DNA from: an uncultured Bacilli bacterium | GTDB lineage: Bacteria > Bacillota_I > Bacilli_A > RF39 > UBA660 | DNA: 46,923 nucleotides | Assembly (NCBI GenBank): GCA_934167935.1 | Contig: CAKPMH010000006.1 | Span: forward strand, 1 to 46,923 | Reading direction: 5' to 3' | Shown here: positions 7,445-18,776 of the stretch, piece by piece | How positions within the stretch are numbered: the stretch's first letter is position 1 | Layout: each line of letters opens with the position of its first letter | Notes under the pieces: generated by a model | Told to the model about the DNA's origin: nothing | What the model saw: only the letters and a program-made list of their open reading frames with translations | The model's database searches: none | Translations under genes and position numbers: made by a program

Positions 7445-10400
7445 GTGGCTTATACAATAAAAAAATTTGGAGATCATCGCGAGAGAAGAAATTATGGTAA
7501 AACAAAGAATGCTATTGAACTTTCTAATTTGTTAGAAATTCAAAAAAAATCATATAATTGGTTTATTAATGAAGGAATAAAAGAAGTAATAGATGAAATT
7601 TTTCCAATTGAAGATTTTCAAGGGAAATTATCTTTAGAATTTGGAGAATATTCATTTGAACAACCTAGATATTCTATTAAAGGATGCAAAGAAAGATATT
7701 CAACATATGCAGCACCTTTAAAAGTTGAAGCTAGACTTTTTAATCATGAAACAGGGGAAGTAAAAGAACAAGAAATTTATCTTGGAGATATGCCTATCAT
7801 GACTGAAGGTGGAACATTTATAGTAAATGGAGCTGAAAGAGTTATAGTTTCACAATTAGTTAGAAGTCCATCAGTTTATTTTGGAAAAGAAATAGATAAA
7901 AATGGTAGACTTGTAATTACATCACAAATAATACCTAATCGTGGAACATGGTTAGAATATGAAATCGATGCAAGAAATGTTATTTATGTTAGAATTGATA
8001 GAACAAGAAAAGTTCCATTAACAACATTATTACGTGCAGTTGGTTTATCTAGTGATGAAGATATTGTTGATTTATTTGGACAAAGTGATTATTTAGAATA
8101 TACAATTGCTAAAGATTCAAATAAAAATACAGATGAATCATTAATAGATATTCATTCTAAATTAAGACCTGGAGAACCATCAACACTTGATAGTGCAAAA
8201 AATCAACTAATCACTAGATTCTTTGATTCATTTAGATATGATTTAGCTAAGGTTGGACGTTATAAATTTAACAAAAAACTTAATGTAATAGATAGATTAC
8301 TTGGATGTACTTTAGCAGAAGATATTAAGGATAATGGAGAAGTTGTTGCTACAAAAGGAACTGTTGTAACAAAAGAAATTCTAGAAAAATTAAAACCAGC
8401 ATTTTTAAATGGATTTGGTGTAAAAGAAGTTTTAATTAATACAGAACTTGATACATATAATAAAGTTCAAATGGTTAAAGTTTATTCAAAAGTAAATGAT
8501 GGAAAAGTAGTTAATATAATAGGAAATGATTACACAACTGATATAAAAAGACTTACTATTTCTGATATTTACGCAGCAACATCTTATTATTTAAACTTAC
8601 TTGAAGGAATAGGAAATTATGATGAAATAGATCATTTATCTAATAGACGTGTTCGTCAAGTTGGAGAATTATTACAAAATCAATTTAAAGTTGGTTTAAG
8701 TCGTATTGAAAGAGTAATTAGAGATAGAATGAGTACACAAGAAATTACAGAAGTTACTCCAAAATCTTTGATTAATATTAGACCTTTAACAGCTGCTATT
8801 AAGGAATTCTTTGGTAGTAGTCAATTGTCACAATTCATGGATCAAATAAATCCTGTTGCAGAACTTACAAACAAAAGAAGATTATCATCACTAGGACCAG
8901 GTGGTTTATCAAGAGATAGAGCTGGAATGGATGTACGTGATGTTAACCCAAGCCATTACGGAAGATTATGTCCTGTTGAATCTCCTGAAGGACCTAACAT
9001 AGGACTTATTACATCGCTTGCTTCTTATGCAAGAGTTGATGATTATGGATTTATAATGACACCATATCGTAAAGTTGTAAATGGTGTATTAACAGATGAT
9101 GTTGTTTATATGACAGCAGATGAAGAATTAGATTATTATATTTCACAAGCAGCAGTACAAACTGATGAAAATAATAAGATTGTATCTGAAAGAGTTCCTG
9201 CTAGATATCGTGGAGATAATATAATGATTGAATCTGAAAAAGTTGATTATGCAGATGTATCACCACAACAAGTTGTATCTATAGCAACACAAGGAATTCC
9301 ATTCTTGGATCATGACGATGGTAAACGTGCACTTATGGGTGCAAATATGCAACGTCAAGCAATTCCACTTATTAAAGCCGAAGCACCACTTGTTGGAACA
9401 GGTGTAGAAGCAATTGCTGCAAGAGATTCTGGAGCAGTTGTAATATGTAAAGCAGATGGTGTTGTTGATTATGTAGATGCAAATAAAATTATTGTTAAAA
9501 CTGTTAAAGGAATGGATACATATTACTTAAATGGTTATGAAAGAAGTAATGCCGGAACTTGTTATCACCAAGTACCAATTGTAAAATTAGGTGATAAAGT
9601 TAAAAAAGATGAAGTTATAGGTGATGGCCCATCAACTGAAATGGGTGAAATGGCTTTAGGTAGAAATGTTACCGTAGCATTTATGAACTTTAATGGTTAT
9701 AATTATGAAGATGCAGTAGTCTTAAATGAAAGATTAGTAAAAGATGATGTATTTACATCAATTCACATAGAGGATTATGAAATTGAGTGTCGTGATACTA
9801 AACTAGGACCAGAAGAATTTACAAGAGATATTCCAAATGTTAGTGAAGAAGCACGTAAAAATTTGGATGAAAATGGTATTGTAAGAATAGGTACAGAAGT
9901 TAAAGATGATGATATATTAGTTGGTAAAGTAACTCCAAAAGGTATGGCAGAACTTACAAGTGAAGAAAAATTATTACATGCAATATTTGGAGAAAAAACT
10001 CGTGAAGTAAGAGATACATCTTTACGTGTTCCACATGGTGGAGATGGAATAGTTCATGATGTTAAAATATTTACAAAAGAAGATTCTGATGAACTTCCAG
10101 CAGGAGTTTCTAAAATAATAAGAGTTTATATTGCTCAAAAAAGAAAAATATCTGTTGGTGATAAAATGGCAGGACGTCATGGAAATAAAGGTGTTGTATC
10201 ACTTGTACTTCCAGAAGAAGATATGCCATATTTACCAGATGGTACACCTGTTGATATATTACTTAATCCACTTGGAGTACCTTCACGTATGAATATTGGA
10301 CAAATTTTAGAAATGCATTTAGGTATGGCAGCTAAAGAACTTGGTATTTATGTGGCTACACCTGTATTTGATGGAGCAACACGTGAAGAAGTAATAGATG

Positions 10401-11038
10401 CATTAAAAGAAGCAGGATTAAGAGAAGACGGGAAATTTGAATTATATGATGGACGTACTGGAGAACCATTTGATAATCCAGTCAGTGTTGGTATTATGTA
10501 TATGATTAAATTAAATCACATGGTTGATGATAAATTACATGCAAGATCAACAGGACCATATTCATTAGTTACACAACAACCACTTGGAGGAAAAGCTCAA
10601 TTTGGTGGTCAAAGATTCGGAGAAATGGAAGTTTGGGCTCTTTATGCATATGGAGCAAGCCATGTTCTACAAGAAATGATGACTATTAAATCAGATGATG
10701 TAGTTGGACGTGTAAAAGTTTATGAAGCATTAGTTAAAGGTACACCACTTCCAAAATCTGGGGTACCAGAAAGTTTTAGAGTTTTAATTAAAGAATTCCA
10801 AGCATTAGGACTTGATATTACAGTTCTTAATAAAGAAGGAAATTTTATTGATTTAAAAGAATTAGAAGATGAAGAAGAAAATAATTTCTTAGCTAATGTT
10901 GATTATCAAGTTGCAGATGATGAAGTAGAAGAACCAACAGAAGAATATGATTCAGAAGAAGAAGCAGAAGAAGATTTAGATGATATAGAACCAACATTAG
11001 AAGATTTAGAATCAGTTATGAAAGGGGTTGAGGATTAA
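7445..11038 (+). CDS. rpoB: DNA-directed RNA polymerase subunit beta
   Basis: Beta subunit of RNA polymerase, forming one side of the active-site cleft. At 1197 residues it carries the conserved blocks: the fork/rifampicin region ([20 protein letters not shown] followed by [11 protein letters not shown]), [28 protein letters not shown], and [15 protein letters not shown] in the C-terminal part. The residues QFMDQ...H/N...RR of the rifampicin pocket have Asn in NKRR where most bacteria have His, a position linked to rifampicin response. The C-terminus ends in a long acidic tail ([16 protein letters not shown]). The start is GTG 7445 behind GGGGTGAG. The stop shares one base with the rpoC start. 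Confidence 0.97.
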   Translation: MAYTIKKFGDHRERRNYGKTKNAIELSNLLEIQKKSYNWFINEGIKEVIDEIFPIEDFQGKLSLEFGEYSFEQPRYSIKGCKERYSTYAAPLKVEARLFNHETGEVKEQEIYLGDMPIMTEGGTFIVNGAERVIVSQLVRSPSVYFGKEIDKNGRLVITSQIIPNRGTWLEYEIDARNVIYVRIDRTRKVPLTTLLRAVGLSSDEDIVDLFGQSDYLEYTIAKDSNKNTDESLIDIHSKLRPGEPSTLDSAKNQLITRFFDSFRYDLAKVGRYKFNKKLNVIDRLLGCTLAEDIKDNGEVVATKGTVVTKEILEKLKPAFLNGFGVKEVLINTELDTYNKVQMVKVYSKVNDGKVVNIIGNDYTTDIKRLTISDIYAATSYYLNLLEGIGNYDEIDHLSNRRVRQVGELLQNQFKVGLSRIERVIRDRMSTQEITEVTPKSLINIRPLTAAIKEFFGSSQLSQFMDQINPVAELTNKRRLSSLGPGGLSRDRAGMDVRDVNPSHYGRLCPVESPEGPNIGLITSLASYARVDDYGFIMTPYRKVVNGVLTDDVVYMTADEELDYYISQAAVQTDENNKIVSERVPARYRGDNIMIESEKVDYADVSPQQVVSIATQGIPFLDHDDGKRALMGANMQRQAIPLIKAEAPLVGTGVEAIAARDSGAVVICKADGVVDYVDANKIIVKTVKGMDTYYLNGYERSNAGTCYHQVPIVKLGDKVKKDEVIGDGPSTEMGEMALGRNVTVAFMNFNGYNYEDAVVLNERLVKDDVFTSIHIEDYEIECRDTKLGPEEFTRDIPNVSEEARKNLDENGIVRIGTEVKDDDILVGKVTPKGMAELTSEEKLLHAIFGEKTREVRDTSLRVPHGGDGIVHDVKIFTKEDSDELPAGVSKIIRVYIAQKRKISVGDKMAGRHGNKGVVSLVLPEEDMPYLPDGTPVDILLNPLGVPSRMNIGQILEMHLGMAAKELGIYVATPVFDGATREEVIDALKEAGLREDGKFELYDGRTGEPFDNPVSVGIMYMIKLNHMVDDKLHARSTGPYSLVTQQPLGGKAQFGGQRFGEMEVWALYAYGASHVLQEMMTIKSDDVVGRVKVYEALVKGTPLPKSGVPESFRVLIKEFQALGLDITVLNKEGNFIDLKELEDEEENNFLANVDYQVADDEVEEPTEEYDSEEEAEEDLDDIEPTLEDLESVMKGVED

Positions 11039-14000
11039 TGGATGTTAATAACTTTGAAGGGTTAAAAATTGCTATTGCCTCTCCTGAAAAAATAAGAGAT
11101 TGGTCTTATGGTGAAGTAAAAAAAGCAGAAACAATAAATTATCGTACATTAAAGCCTGAAAGAGATGGACTTTATTGTGAAAAGATATTTGGTCCTACAA
11201 AGGATTATGAATGTGCTTGTGGTAAGTACAAAAGATTAAGATATAAAAACGTTGTATGTGATAGATGTGGTGTTGAAGTAACAAGATCAAAAGTTCGTCG
11301 TGAACGTATGGGACATATTGAACTTGCAACACCAGTCTCACACATCTGGTTTTTTAAAGGAATTCCATCACGTATGGGACTTGTTCTTGATATGTCACCA
11401 AGGGATTTGGAAGAAGTATTATACTTTGTTTCATATGTAGTATTAGACCCTGGGGCAGCACCTTTAGAAAAAAAACAAACAATAAGTGATAAAGAATATA
11501 GAGCATATTATGAAAAATATGGAAATACATTTAGAGTTGGTATGGGTGCTGAAGCTATAAAAGAACTTTTAAAAGAAGTTAATTTACAAGAAGAAGTAGA
11601 CACAATTAAAAAAGAAATAGATGAAATAAAAGATTCATCAAGTCAAAAAAGAATAAGATTAATCAAACGTTTAGATGTTCTTGATGCATTCTTAGAATCA
11701 GGTAATAAACCAGAATGGATGATTATGGATGTACTTCCTGTTATTCCACCTGAACTTAGACCTATGATTCAACTTGATGGTGGAAGATTTGCAACAAGTG
11801 ATTTAAATGATTTATATAGACGTGTTATAAATAGAAATAATCGTTTGAAAAAATTAATTGAACTTGGAGCACCAAGCATTATCATTCAAAATGAAAAACG
11901 TATGTTACAAGAAGCTGTAGATGCTTTATTTGATAATGGAAGAAGAGGACGTAATGTAACTGGTGCTGGTAATAGACCACTTAAATCTTTATCAAGTATG
12001 TTAAAAGGTAAACAAGGTCGTTTCCGTCAAAACTTACTTGGAAAACGTGTTGACTATTCAGGACGTAGTGTTATTGTTGTTGGACCATCTTTAAAAATGT
12101 ATGAATGTGGTATTCCAAAAGAAATGGCACTAGAATTATTTAAACCACATGTTATTAATGGGTTAGTAACAAAAGGTATTGCATCTAATATAAAAGCAGC
12201 AAAAAGAATGATAGAAAATCAAGATGCTAGAGTATGGGATGTAGTAGAAGAAAAAATAAAAGAACACCCTGTAATGTTAAACCGTGCTCCAACACTACAT
12301 AGACTTGGAATTCAAGCCTTTGAACCAAAATTAATTGAAGGACGTTCAATTAGACTTCATCCACTAGTTTGTACAGCATTCAATGCTGACTTTGATGGAG
12401 ATCAAATGGCAGTACACGTTCCAATTAGTGAAGAAGCTCAAGCAGAAGCTAGAGTATTAATGTTAGGTGCTAATAATATCTTGAAACCATCTGATGGTAA
12501 TCCAATTGTTACTCCAGGACAAGATATGATTTTAGGTAACTATTATATTACTATTGAAAAAGCTGGAGAAGTTGGAGAAGGTAGAGTATTTAGAAATCCA
12601 GATGAAGCATTAATGGCATATGAAAGAAGAGAAATATCTCAACACACCAGAATTGCTATTCCTACGAGTGGATTTAAACATAAATTATTTACAGAAGAAC
12701 AAAAAGATAAATATTTAGTTACAACAGTAGGTAAACTTAAATTTAATGAAATTTTTCCTGATACATTCCAATATATAAATGAAGGAACAGATGAAAATAT
12801 AGAAGGAATAACTCCTAATAAATACTTTATTGAAAAAGGAAAAAATATAAAAGAAGAAATAGAAAAAATGGAATTAGTTAAACCTTATGGTAAAAAAGTT
12901 TTAACTAAATTAATTGCTCAAACATATAAAAGATATCAAACAACTGAAACATCAATTATGCTTGATAAAATGAAAGATTTAGGATTTAAAGAATCAACAT
13001 TATCAGGTATATCAATTGGAATCGGAGATATTATACCATCAAGTAAGAAACCTGAAATATTAAAAGAAACTTCTGATAAAGTTGCTAAAATCAATAAACA
13101 ATTTAAAAGAGGTCTTATTACAGAACGTGAAAGATATGAAAGTGTTGTTGCTGCATGGACTGAAGCAACATCAAAAGTTGCAGCTGAACTTTCAGATATA
13201 GTAAAAGAACATAAAGATAATCCAATTTCTATAATGATTGATTCTGGAGCTCGTGGTAACTTAAGTAACTACAACCAAATGGCTGGTATGCGTGGACTTA
13301 TGGCTAAACCAACTGGTGAACCAGATGAAATTCCAATCAAATCATCATTTATAGATGGTGCAAGTGTTTCAGAATTCTTTACAGGAACACATGGTATCAG
13401 AAAAGGATTTGTTGATACTGCCTTAAAAACAGCAGATGCTGGATACTTAACAAGAAGACTTGTAGATGTTGCACAAGATATTATTGTAAAAGAAGAAGAT
13501 TGTGGAACTGATGCAGGTGTTGTTGTTGAAACACTTTTAAATACTGATAATACAGTCATCGAACCACTTCGTGAACGTATTATAGGTAGATATACAAATA
13601 AAAAAGTAATAAATCCAGAAACAAAAGAAGTAATAGTTGATAAAAATGTTTATATAACAGAACAACTTGCTGATAAAATAATAAAAGCTGGAATTACAAA
13701 AGTTTCAATAAGAACAATTTTAACTTGTAAGAGTGAACATGGTGTATGTAGACATTGTTATGGTAGAAACCTTGCAACAGGACACATTGTTGAAATAGGT
13801 GAAGCTGTTGGTATTATGGCTGCTCAATCAATTGGAGAACCTGGTACACAACTTACAATGCGTACAATCAACTCAGGTGGAGTTGCCGGAGACGATATTA
13901 CTCAAGGTCTTCCACGTGTTCAAGAATTATTTGAAGCACGTAATCCAAAAGGAAAAGCAACAATATCAGAAATTAATGGTGTTGTTACTGAAATTGAAGA

Positions 14001-14667
14001 ATCAAATGGAAAATTCATTATTTCAGTTAAAAATGATGTTGAAGTAAGAGAACATACTTCAAATTATGGTGCTAAACTTGCTGTTTCTAAGGGTGAAGAA
14101 GTAAAAGCAGGACAACGTTTAACTCATGGTGCAATAAGTCCAAAAGAATTATTAGTTGTAACTGATCCTATTACTGTTCAACAATATATCGTAAAAGAAA
14201 TTCAAAAAGTTTACCGTTCTCAAGGTGTTGATATTTCAGATAAACATATTGAAGTAATGGCAAAACGTATGATTTCAAAAATTAAAATTGTTAGTTCAGG
14301 AGATTCTTATTTCTTACCTGGAACAATGGTTAATATTAATGAATTTACAAATAAAAATACAGAATTAATTCTTGAAGGAAAAACTCCATCAACTGGTAGA
14401 CCAGTACTTCTTGGAATTACTAAGGCTTCACTTGAAACTGATTCATTCTTATCTGCTGCATCATTCCAAGAAACAACAAGAATTCTTACAGATGCTGCTA
14501 TCCATGGAAAAGTAGATCATTTAAATGGATTAAAAGAAAATGTTATAATTGGTAAATTAATTCCTGCAGGAACAGGAGCTAAAAGATATCAACAAACTGA
14601 TTATAAGTTAGAAAATGAACAAGATGAAGAACCTTTAGATGTATTAGAAAGTGAATTAATGGATTAA
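11038..14667 (+). CDS. rpoC: DNA-directed RNA polymerase subunit beta'
   Basis: Catalytic subunit of RNA polymerase. The absolutely conserved [12 protein letters not shown], whose three Asp bind the catalytic Mg, is at about residues 449-460. The N-terminal zinc ribbon (CACGKY...CDRCGVEV) is near residue 58, and the second zinc site ([13 protein letters not shown]) near 898. The trigger loop/bridge area ([22 protein letters not shown]) is intact. Length 1209 is normal for Bacilli. Its ATG overlaps the rpoB stop by one base, so the two are translationally coupled. A strong terminator follows at once. Confidence 0.98.
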   Translation: MDVNNFEGLKIAIASPEKIRDWSYGEVKKAETINYRTLKPERDGLYCEKIFGPTKDYECACGKYKRLRYKNVVCDRCGVEVTRSKVRRERMGHIELATPVSHIWFFKGIPSRMGLVLDMSPRDLEEVLYFVSYVVLDPGAAPLEKKQTISDKEYRAYYEKYGNTFRVGMGAEAIKELLKEVNLQEEVDTIKKEIDEIKDSSSQKRIRLIKRLDVLDAFLESGNKPEWMIMDVLPVIPPELRPMIQLDGGRFATSDLNDLYRRVINRNNRLKKLIELGAPSIIIQNEKRMLQEAVDALFDNGRRGRNVTGAGNRPLKSLSSMLKGKQGRFRQNLLGKRVDYSGRSVIVVGPSLKMYECGIPKEMALELFKPHVINGLVTKGIASNIKAAKRMIENQDARVWDVVEEKIKEHPVMLNRAPTLHRLGIQAFEPKLIEGRSIRLHPLVCTAFNADFDGDQMAVHVPISEEAQAEARVLMLGANNILKPSDGNPIVTPGQDMILGNYYITIEKAGEVGEGRVFRNPDEALMAYERREISQHTRIAIPTSGFKHKLFTEEQKDKYLVTTVGKLKFNEIFPDTFQYINEGTDENIEGITPNKYFIEKGKNIKEEIEKMELVKPYGKKVLTKLIAQTYKRYQTTETSIMLDKMKDLGFKESTLSGISIGIGDIIPSSKKPEILKETSDKVAKINKQFKRGLITERERYESVVAAWTEATSKVAAELSDIVKEHKDNPISIMIDSGARGNLSNYNQMAGMRGLMAKPTGEPDEIPIKSSFIDGASVSEFFTGTHGIRKGFVDTALKTADAGYLTRRLVDVAQDIIVKEEDCGTDAGVVVETLLNTDNTVIEPLRERIIGRYTNKKVINPETKEVIVDKNVYITEQLADKIIKAGITKVSIRTILTCKSEHGVCRHCYGRNLATGHIVEIGEAVGIMAAQSIGEPGTQLTMRTINSGGVAGDDITQGLPRVQELFEARNPKGKATISEINGVVTEIEESNGKFIISVKNDVEVREHTSNYGAKLAVSKGEEVKAGQRLTHGAISPKELLVVTDPITVQQYIVKEIQKVYRSQGVDISDKHIEVMAKRMISKIKIVSSGDSYFLPGTMVNINEFTNKNTELILEGKTPSTGRPVLLGITKASLETDSFLSAASFQETTRILTDAAIHGKVDHLNGLKENVIIGKLIPAGTGAKRYQQTDYKLENEQDEEPLDVLESELMD

Positions 14668-14689
14668 GGACTAAAATTAGTCCTTTTTT
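14666..14689 (+). terminator. Intrinsic terminator of rpoBC
   Basis: AAGGACTAA (14666-14674) pairs with TTAGTCCTT (14677-14685), followed by a T-run. The stem begins inside the rpoC stop codon. Confidence 0.85.
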
Positions 14690-14700
14690 CATATATTAAA

Positions 14701-14729
14701 TTGAAAAGAAAAAGATAATTTGATATAAT
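14701..14729 (+). promoter_or_regulatory. Promoter of the OLE-like RNA
   Basis: TTGAAA (14701-14706), 17-base spacer, extended TGA-TATAAT (14721-14729). The predicted start near 14736 coincides with the 5' strand of the RNA's closing stem. Confidence 0.85.
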
Positions 14730-14735
14730 ATCTTT

Positions 14736-15318
14736 GATGGCACATTATTCTAGTCATTAAATTTACTATGAAGGTGGGGCTAAAAATCCACTAAAGGGCA
14801 CATCTGTGAAACTTCTTGTGCTTGCTTCTTACGCCCAGTTTGGGGTGAGTGCTGGGAGGTTAGGATATTGGGCAACCGTAATGGCATACGTTATTGACCC
14901 AATATCTGTGGAGACCTAAACTTGTTATAAGCCTATACACAACAGTTGACGGACTTATGACGATTTAGGATTAAACCTACTATGTGGGGAAACTTACGAG
15001 TAGCGTAGCTTGTCTTGAGTGAATATAGGGAATTATTGATCAGATTCTTATCTTTGGCCAAAGGTATGAATTATTGCATTATGAAACTATATTTGCAAAA
15101 GAGAATTAATAGTAAATAGATGGTGGGGAAATCTTCTAGAATGTATTTTAATATGGGATTGCGGTGCGTACTAAGTGGCAATCAAGTCATATATTTGGTG
15201 ACAATATATTTGTATTTTTAAAGGGGAACCGCAAGTTTGGTAACGAACTGTAAATACAAGAGAAATTCAACTTGACCTAAGACGCAAAGTTTACTATTTT
15301 AAATGCCATCTTTTTTTT
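14736..15318 (+). ncRNA. Large structured non-coding RNA, probable OLE RNA
   Basis: The ~575-nt transcript is delimited by a closing stem GATGGCA (14736-14742)/TGCCATC (15304-15310) followed by nine T, and it has its own promoter. It is far richer in G than the flanks and contains no long reading frame. Internal pairings include GATATTGGG (14864-14872) with CCCAATATC (14898-14906), extended by TTAGG/CCTAA (14860-14864 with 14915-14919) and capped by CGTA/TACG, plus GCACA/TGTGC near 14800. OLE RNAs (ornate, large, extremophilic) are about 600 nt, occur in Firmicutes and are normally followed by the gene for their membrane partner OapA, as here. I rely on size, structure and this neighbour; I could not align to the family model. 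It is not RNase P RNA or tmRNA, whose conserved cores are missing. Confidence 0.78.
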
Positions 15319-15333
15319 ATTTAGGTGATTAAA

Positions 15334-15921
15334 TTGAGAAAGAGTAAGTTAGAATTAATTAATTTAAAAGTACAAACAAGAAGAAAAGAATTAAAACATA
15401 AAGAAAAAGTAGATAAGGTATGGGTTATTAAAATTATATTAATTTCATTTATAGTAGCATTAGTATTTGCTTTTGTATCAGAAACTATTATTCCTAATGT
15501 AAATTTAATATTTGGAATTGTTCTTCTTATTTTGGTAATAACTTTAGGGGTAATATTTGATATGATAGGAGTTGCTGTTACTGCGGCAGATATAGTTCCT
15601 TTTAATTCGATGGCATCAAGAAAAGTTAAAGGAGCTAAAATTGCTATTAAATTAAAACAAAATGCTGATAAAGTTTCTTCCTTTTGTAATGATGTTTTTG
15701 GTGATATATGTGGTGTAATTTCAGGATCAATTGGTGTAATTATATCTAGTTCTTTATCAAAAGTTATAAGTATTAATAGTTTATATATATCACTATTAGT
15801 TACGGCAGTAATTGCATCTATAACAATAGGAGCTAAAGCACTTTGTAAAAGTTTTGCTATTAATAAATCAAATATAATATTATATAAATTTTCAAAATTT
15901 ATTAATATATTTTATAAATAA
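15334..15921 (+). CDS. oapA: OLE-associated membrane protein OapA-like
   Basis: A 195-residue membrane protein directly downstream of the large RNA. It has a very basic N-terminal segment (RRKELKHKEK, suited to RNA contact), then hydrophobic segments near residues 31-50 and 57-78 and two more in the C-terminal third. The central conserved block contains FDMIGVAVTAAD...PFNSMASRKVKGAK and the DxxxD motif (Asp120-Val-Phe-Gly-Asp124), which family knowledge ties to OapA. Homologues are often labelled CorB-like Mg/Co transporter. OapA brings OLE RNA to the cytoplasmic membrane; the pair is linked to stress and metal/ethanol tolerance. I choose TTG 15334 as start because TTAGGTGATT is well placed for it; GTG 15325 lies inside that site. 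Confidence 0.82.
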   Translation: MRKSKLELINLKVQTRRKELKHKEKVDKVWVIKIILISFIVALVFAFVSETIIPNVNLIFGIVLLILVITLGVIFDMIGVAVTAADIVPFNSMASRKVKGAKIAIKLKQNADKVSSFCNDVFGDICGVISGSIGVIISSSLSKVISINSLYISLLVTAVIASITIGAKALCKSFAINKSNIILYKFSKFINIFYK

Positions 15922-15981
15922 AATGGTAATATTATTGACTAGAGAAATATATAATGATATAGTTAGTGTAGGAGTGATATA

Positions 15982-17676
15982 GTGAAAGATAATAATATAA
16001 ATAGTGAAAATTTAGAAGAAAAAAAAGAAAATGAAGTTGTAACTGATCAAAAAGATAATAGCTCTACAGAAGAATTAGACAACATAAAAATAGAAGAGTT
16101 GGCAGATGATAATGTAGATGATGATATTTCAAAAGAAGAAAAAGAAACTACAGAAAATAATATTTCAAAAGAAGAAAAAGAAACTACAGAAAATAATATT
16201 TCAAAAGAAGAAAAAGAAATTACAGAAAATGATATTTCTAATGAAGAAGAAAATAATCAAGTTATAAATGAAGATATTTCAAAAGACTTTTCTATTAAGA
16301 AAAAAAATAAATCAGTAATTATTATAGCAATTATCGCTATTTTAGTACTTGCTTTATGCTTATTATATAAGTTTATATATAATCCTAAAAAATTATTTAT
16401 TAGATCAATTAATAAACAATATACAGAAGTTGAAAATTATTTAGATGATTTAATTAAAGAAACATCAAATAAAAAAGCTATGACTATTTCAAATGATTTA
16501 GAATTTAATGTAAAAGTTGATGAAAGTATATCAAATAATAGTACTAATTCATTAATTGATGAAATAAATAAATTAAAATTAAATTCTGAAATTGGATATG
16601 ATAAGAAAAACAAACAAATGTTAATAAATGTAAATGCGTTATATGAAAAAGATTCTATAATAAATTTAATAACATATGTAAAAGATAAAAATCTATATTT
16701 AGAACTTAAAGATTTATTTGATAAATATATAATTGTTCCTGTAGATGATTATGACTCATATTTTAAAAATACAATATCAGAAAGTGATATAAAATATATT
16801 TTAAAGAAAACAAAGGATGTTTATATAAATAATTTAGATGAAAAGAATTTTAAAAAGAGTAATGAAACAATAAAAATTGATGGAAAAGATACAAAAGTTA
16901 GTAAAATAAGTTATGAAATATCACAAAAAGAAGCTTATATTTTAGGAGAAAATATTTTAAAAGAATTAAAAAATGATTCAAAATATATTGAGGCATTAGC
17001 AACTATTTCTAATGAGGATAAAGAAACAATAAAAAAAGCAATGGAAAAAGGAGTAGAATCATTACAAAAAGATATTTCTTCAAAAGAGTTTGATAGCAAA
17101 AATAGAATATCATTTGTTACTTATGTAAAAGGAATTACAAATAAATCAGTTGGATATGAAGTATTAGTAAATGGCAGTGATAATGTTAAAATTTCTTATA
17201 CAAAAGGTGATAATAACACTATAAAGGTAGTAATGAATAATGAAGAAATTTTAAATGTACAAATTTATAATGATAAAATTAAAATGTCTATAAATGTAGA
17301 AGATAAAAAAATTACTTTTGACATATCAAAGAAAGTTAATGGTAAAAAAACAACTTATGATTATGATTTAAATATATCTGGAATGAGTGTTACTGGAAAT
17401 ATAATAGTAGATATGAAAAAGGAAAATAAAGATGGATCATATGAAGCAGAAGTTGATGTAAATGCTAATGTCATGGGATTAGTTAAATTAAATGTTAAAA
17501 ATACAGCAAAAGCTGTAATAACTGATGAATTGAAGCTTCCAGATTTATCAAATAGTATTAATTATGAAAAATTGACTGATGATGATATTAATAATATTAA
17601 ATCAAAATTGTATGAAAATAAAGCAATTAAAACAGTAATTGAAAAATTTAGTAAAAGTGAAGTAGGTTTATATTAA
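15982..17676 (+). CDS. Acidic-repeat single-pass membrane protein, unknown
   Basis: This 564-residue protein starts with about 105 highly charged residues, mostly Glu, Lys, Asp and Asn, including three near-perfect 12-residue repeats (ISKEEKETTENN type). One transmembrane helix follows near residues 112-130 (IIIAIIAILVLALCLLY). The remaining ~430 residues are predicted outside the cell, mixed alpha/beta with many Lys, Asn and Ser and no cysteine pattern. No lipobox or sortase signal is present. I do not recognise the family; the fold resembles large DUF-type extracellular proteins of gut Bacilli. It starts at GTG 15982 behind AGGAGTGAT, 60 bases after oapA with no terminator between, so read-through from the OLE region is possible. 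Confidence 0.75.
   Translation: MKDNNINSENLEEKKENEVVTDQKDNSSTEELDNIKIEELADDNVDDDISKEEKETTENNISKEEKETTENNISKEEKEITENDISNEEENNQVINEDISKDFSIKKKNKSVIIIAIIAILVLALCLLYKFIYNPKKLFIRSINKQYTEVENYLDDLIKETSNKKAMTISNDLEFNVKVDESISNNSTNSLIDEINKLKLNSEIGYDKKNKQMLINVNALYEKDSIINLITYVKDKNLYLELKDLFDKYIIVPVDDYDSYFKNTISESDIKYILKKTKDVYINNLDEKNFKKSNETIKIDGKDTKVSKISYEISQKEAYILGENILKELKNDSKYIEALATISNEDKETIKKAMEKGVESLQKDISSKEFDSKNRISFVTYVKGITNKSVGYEVLVNGSDNVKISYTKGDNNTIKVVMNNEEILNVQIYNDKIKMSINVEDKKITFDISKKVNGKKTTYDYDLNISGMSVTGNIIVDMKKENKDGSYEAEVDVNANVMGLVKLNVKNTAKAVITDELKLPDLSNSINYEKLTDDDINNIKSKLYENKAIKTVIEKFSKSEVGLY
16126..16260 (+). repeat. 36-nt tandem coding repeats
   Basis: Units at 16126-16161 and 16162-16197 are identical, 16198-16233 differs at two positions, and a shortened unit follows. 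They encode a 12-residue acidic repeat in the cytoplasmic N-terminus of the membrane protein. Copy number could vary by slippage. Confidence 0.8.
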
Positions 17677-17690
17677 ATCCTACTTTTTTT
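17660..17690 (+). terminator. Intrinsic terminator before rpsL
   Basis: AAGTAGG (17660-17666) pairs with CCTACTT (17679-17685), extended by TTT/AAA, and a run of seven T follows. It closes the oapA-membrane protein unit. Confidence 0.8.
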
Positions 17691-17733
17691 ATGTATTTAA
17701 AGCATAAAATTAGTGTAATATGAATAAAATTTA

Positions 17734-17762
17734 TTGACATTAACATAATAAAATGATATATT
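17734..17762 (+). promoter_or_regulatory. Promoter of the rpsL operon
   Basis: Perfect TTGACA (17734-17739), 17-base spacer, TATATT (17757-17762) preceded by TGA. A leader of about 85 nt follows. Confidence 0.8.
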
Positions 17763-17767
17763 ATTTT

Positions 17768-17845
17768 TGCATAGATTATTAGATTTACTTTGGTAAATCT
17801 TTAATTAAGGCATAAAAAGAAACACCTGGAAGTGTGGAATGAAAG
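17768..17845 (+). promoter_or_regulatory. Structured leader of rpsL
   Basis: A perfect 8-bp hairpin AGATTTAC/GTAAATCT (17781-17800, loop TTTG) is followed by TTAATT, and ACAC/GTGT flanking CTGGAA lies just before AAAGGAGG. The layout suggests a regulated leader for the S12-S7-EF-G operon, but I cannot name a ligand. Confidence 0.4.
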
Positions 17846-17854
17846 GAGGACATT

Positions 17855-18271
17855 ATGACAACTATTAATCAATTAGTTAGAAAACGTAGAACTGATAAAG
17901 TTAGAAAGAGTAAAGCTCCAGTCTTAGGAATTGGATATAACAGTAGAAAGAAAAAAACAACTAATCAAAATTCACCACAAAAACGTGGAGTATGTACTCG
18001 TGTTGGTACTATGACACCAAAAAAACCAAACTCAGCATTAAGAAAATATGCTCGTGTTCGTTTAAGTAATGGAATGGAAGTTACTGCATATATTGGTGGA
18101 GAAGGACATAACTTACAAGAACATAGCGTTGTATTAATACGTGGTGGTCGTGTTAAAGACTTAATCGGTGTTCGTTATCATATCGTTCGTGGAACACTTG
18201 ATACAGCAGGAATTGACAAAAGACGTCAAGGACGTAGTAAATATGGAACTAAAAAACCAAAAAATAAATAA
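17855..18271 (+). CDS. rpsL: 30S ribosomal protein S12
   Basis: S12 lies at the decoding centre and controls accuracy. The 138 residues show [20 protein letters not shown] and [22 protein letters not shown], the two conserved surfaces facing the A site. The KKPNS and GGRVKDL segments carry the usual Lys residues at the streptomycin positions, so the sensitive-type sequence is present. It is first gene of the str operon with AAAGGAGG upstream, and rpsG follows 17 bases after its stop. Confidence 0.98.
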   Translation: MTTINQLVRKRRTDKVRKSKAPVLGIGYNSRKKKTTNQNSPQKRGVCTRVGTMTPKKPNSALRKYARVRLSNGMEVTAYIGGEGHNLQEHSVVLIRGGRVKDLIGVRYHIVRGTLDTAGIDKRRQGRSKYGTKKPKNK

Positions 18272-18288
18272 TAGAAAGGAGAAAACAT

Positions 18289-18756
18289 ATGCGTAAAAGA
18301 CGTGCTGAAAAAAGAGATGTACTTGCAGATCCAATGTATAATTCTAAATTAGTTACTAAATTAGTAAATAGACTTATGCTAGATGGTAAAAAAGGTACTG
18401 CTCAAAAAATATTATATGAAGCATTTGATATAATAAAAGAAAAAACTGGTAAAGATCCTATGGAAGTTTTTGAAGCAGCAATGGAAAATATAAAACCAGC
18501 TTTAGAAGTTAAATCTCGTCGTGTAGGTGGGGCTAATTATCAAGTACCTATCGAAGTTAGAGGAGATAGAAGTCAAGCTTTAGCACTTCGTTGGTTAGTA
18601 CAATATGCTCGTTTACGTGGAGGTCACTCTATGGCAGAAAATTTAGCTAACGAAATTATTGACGCATCAGAAGGAACTGGTGCTGCAGTTAAAAAACGTG
18701 AAGATACACATAGAATGGCAGAAGCAAATAAAGCATTTGCACATTATCGTTGGTAA
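18289..18756 (+). CDS. rpsG: 30S ribosomal protein S7
   Basis: S7 starts assembly of the 30S head by binding the 3' major domain of 16S rRNA, and it contacts E-site tRNA. The 155 residues match the family throughout ([60 protein letters not shown]). It lies 17 bases after rpsL and 20 bases before fusA, with AGAAAGGAGAAAAC as ribosome site. Confidence 0.98.
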   Translation: MRKRRAEKRDVLADPMYNSKLVTKLVNRLMLDGKKGTAQKILYEAFDIIKEKTGKDPMEVFEAAMENIKPALEVKSRRVGGANYQVPIEVRGDRSQALALRWLVQYARLRGGHSMAENLANEIIDASEGTGAAVKKREDTHRMAEANKAFAHYRW

Positions 18757-18776
18757 TATAAGAAAGGAAAAATAGT

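Noticed and set aside
14736..15318. RNase P RNA, tmRNA or a riboswitch in the rpoC-oapA gap
   Set aside because: The conserved cores of RNase P RNA and tmRNA are not present, the RNA is too long for a riboswitch, and a membrane protein with the OapA DxxxD motif follows; OLE fits better.
16126..16260. CRISPR-like 36-nt repeats
   Set aside because: The 36-nt units are directly adjacent with no spacers and lie in frame within an acidic protein.
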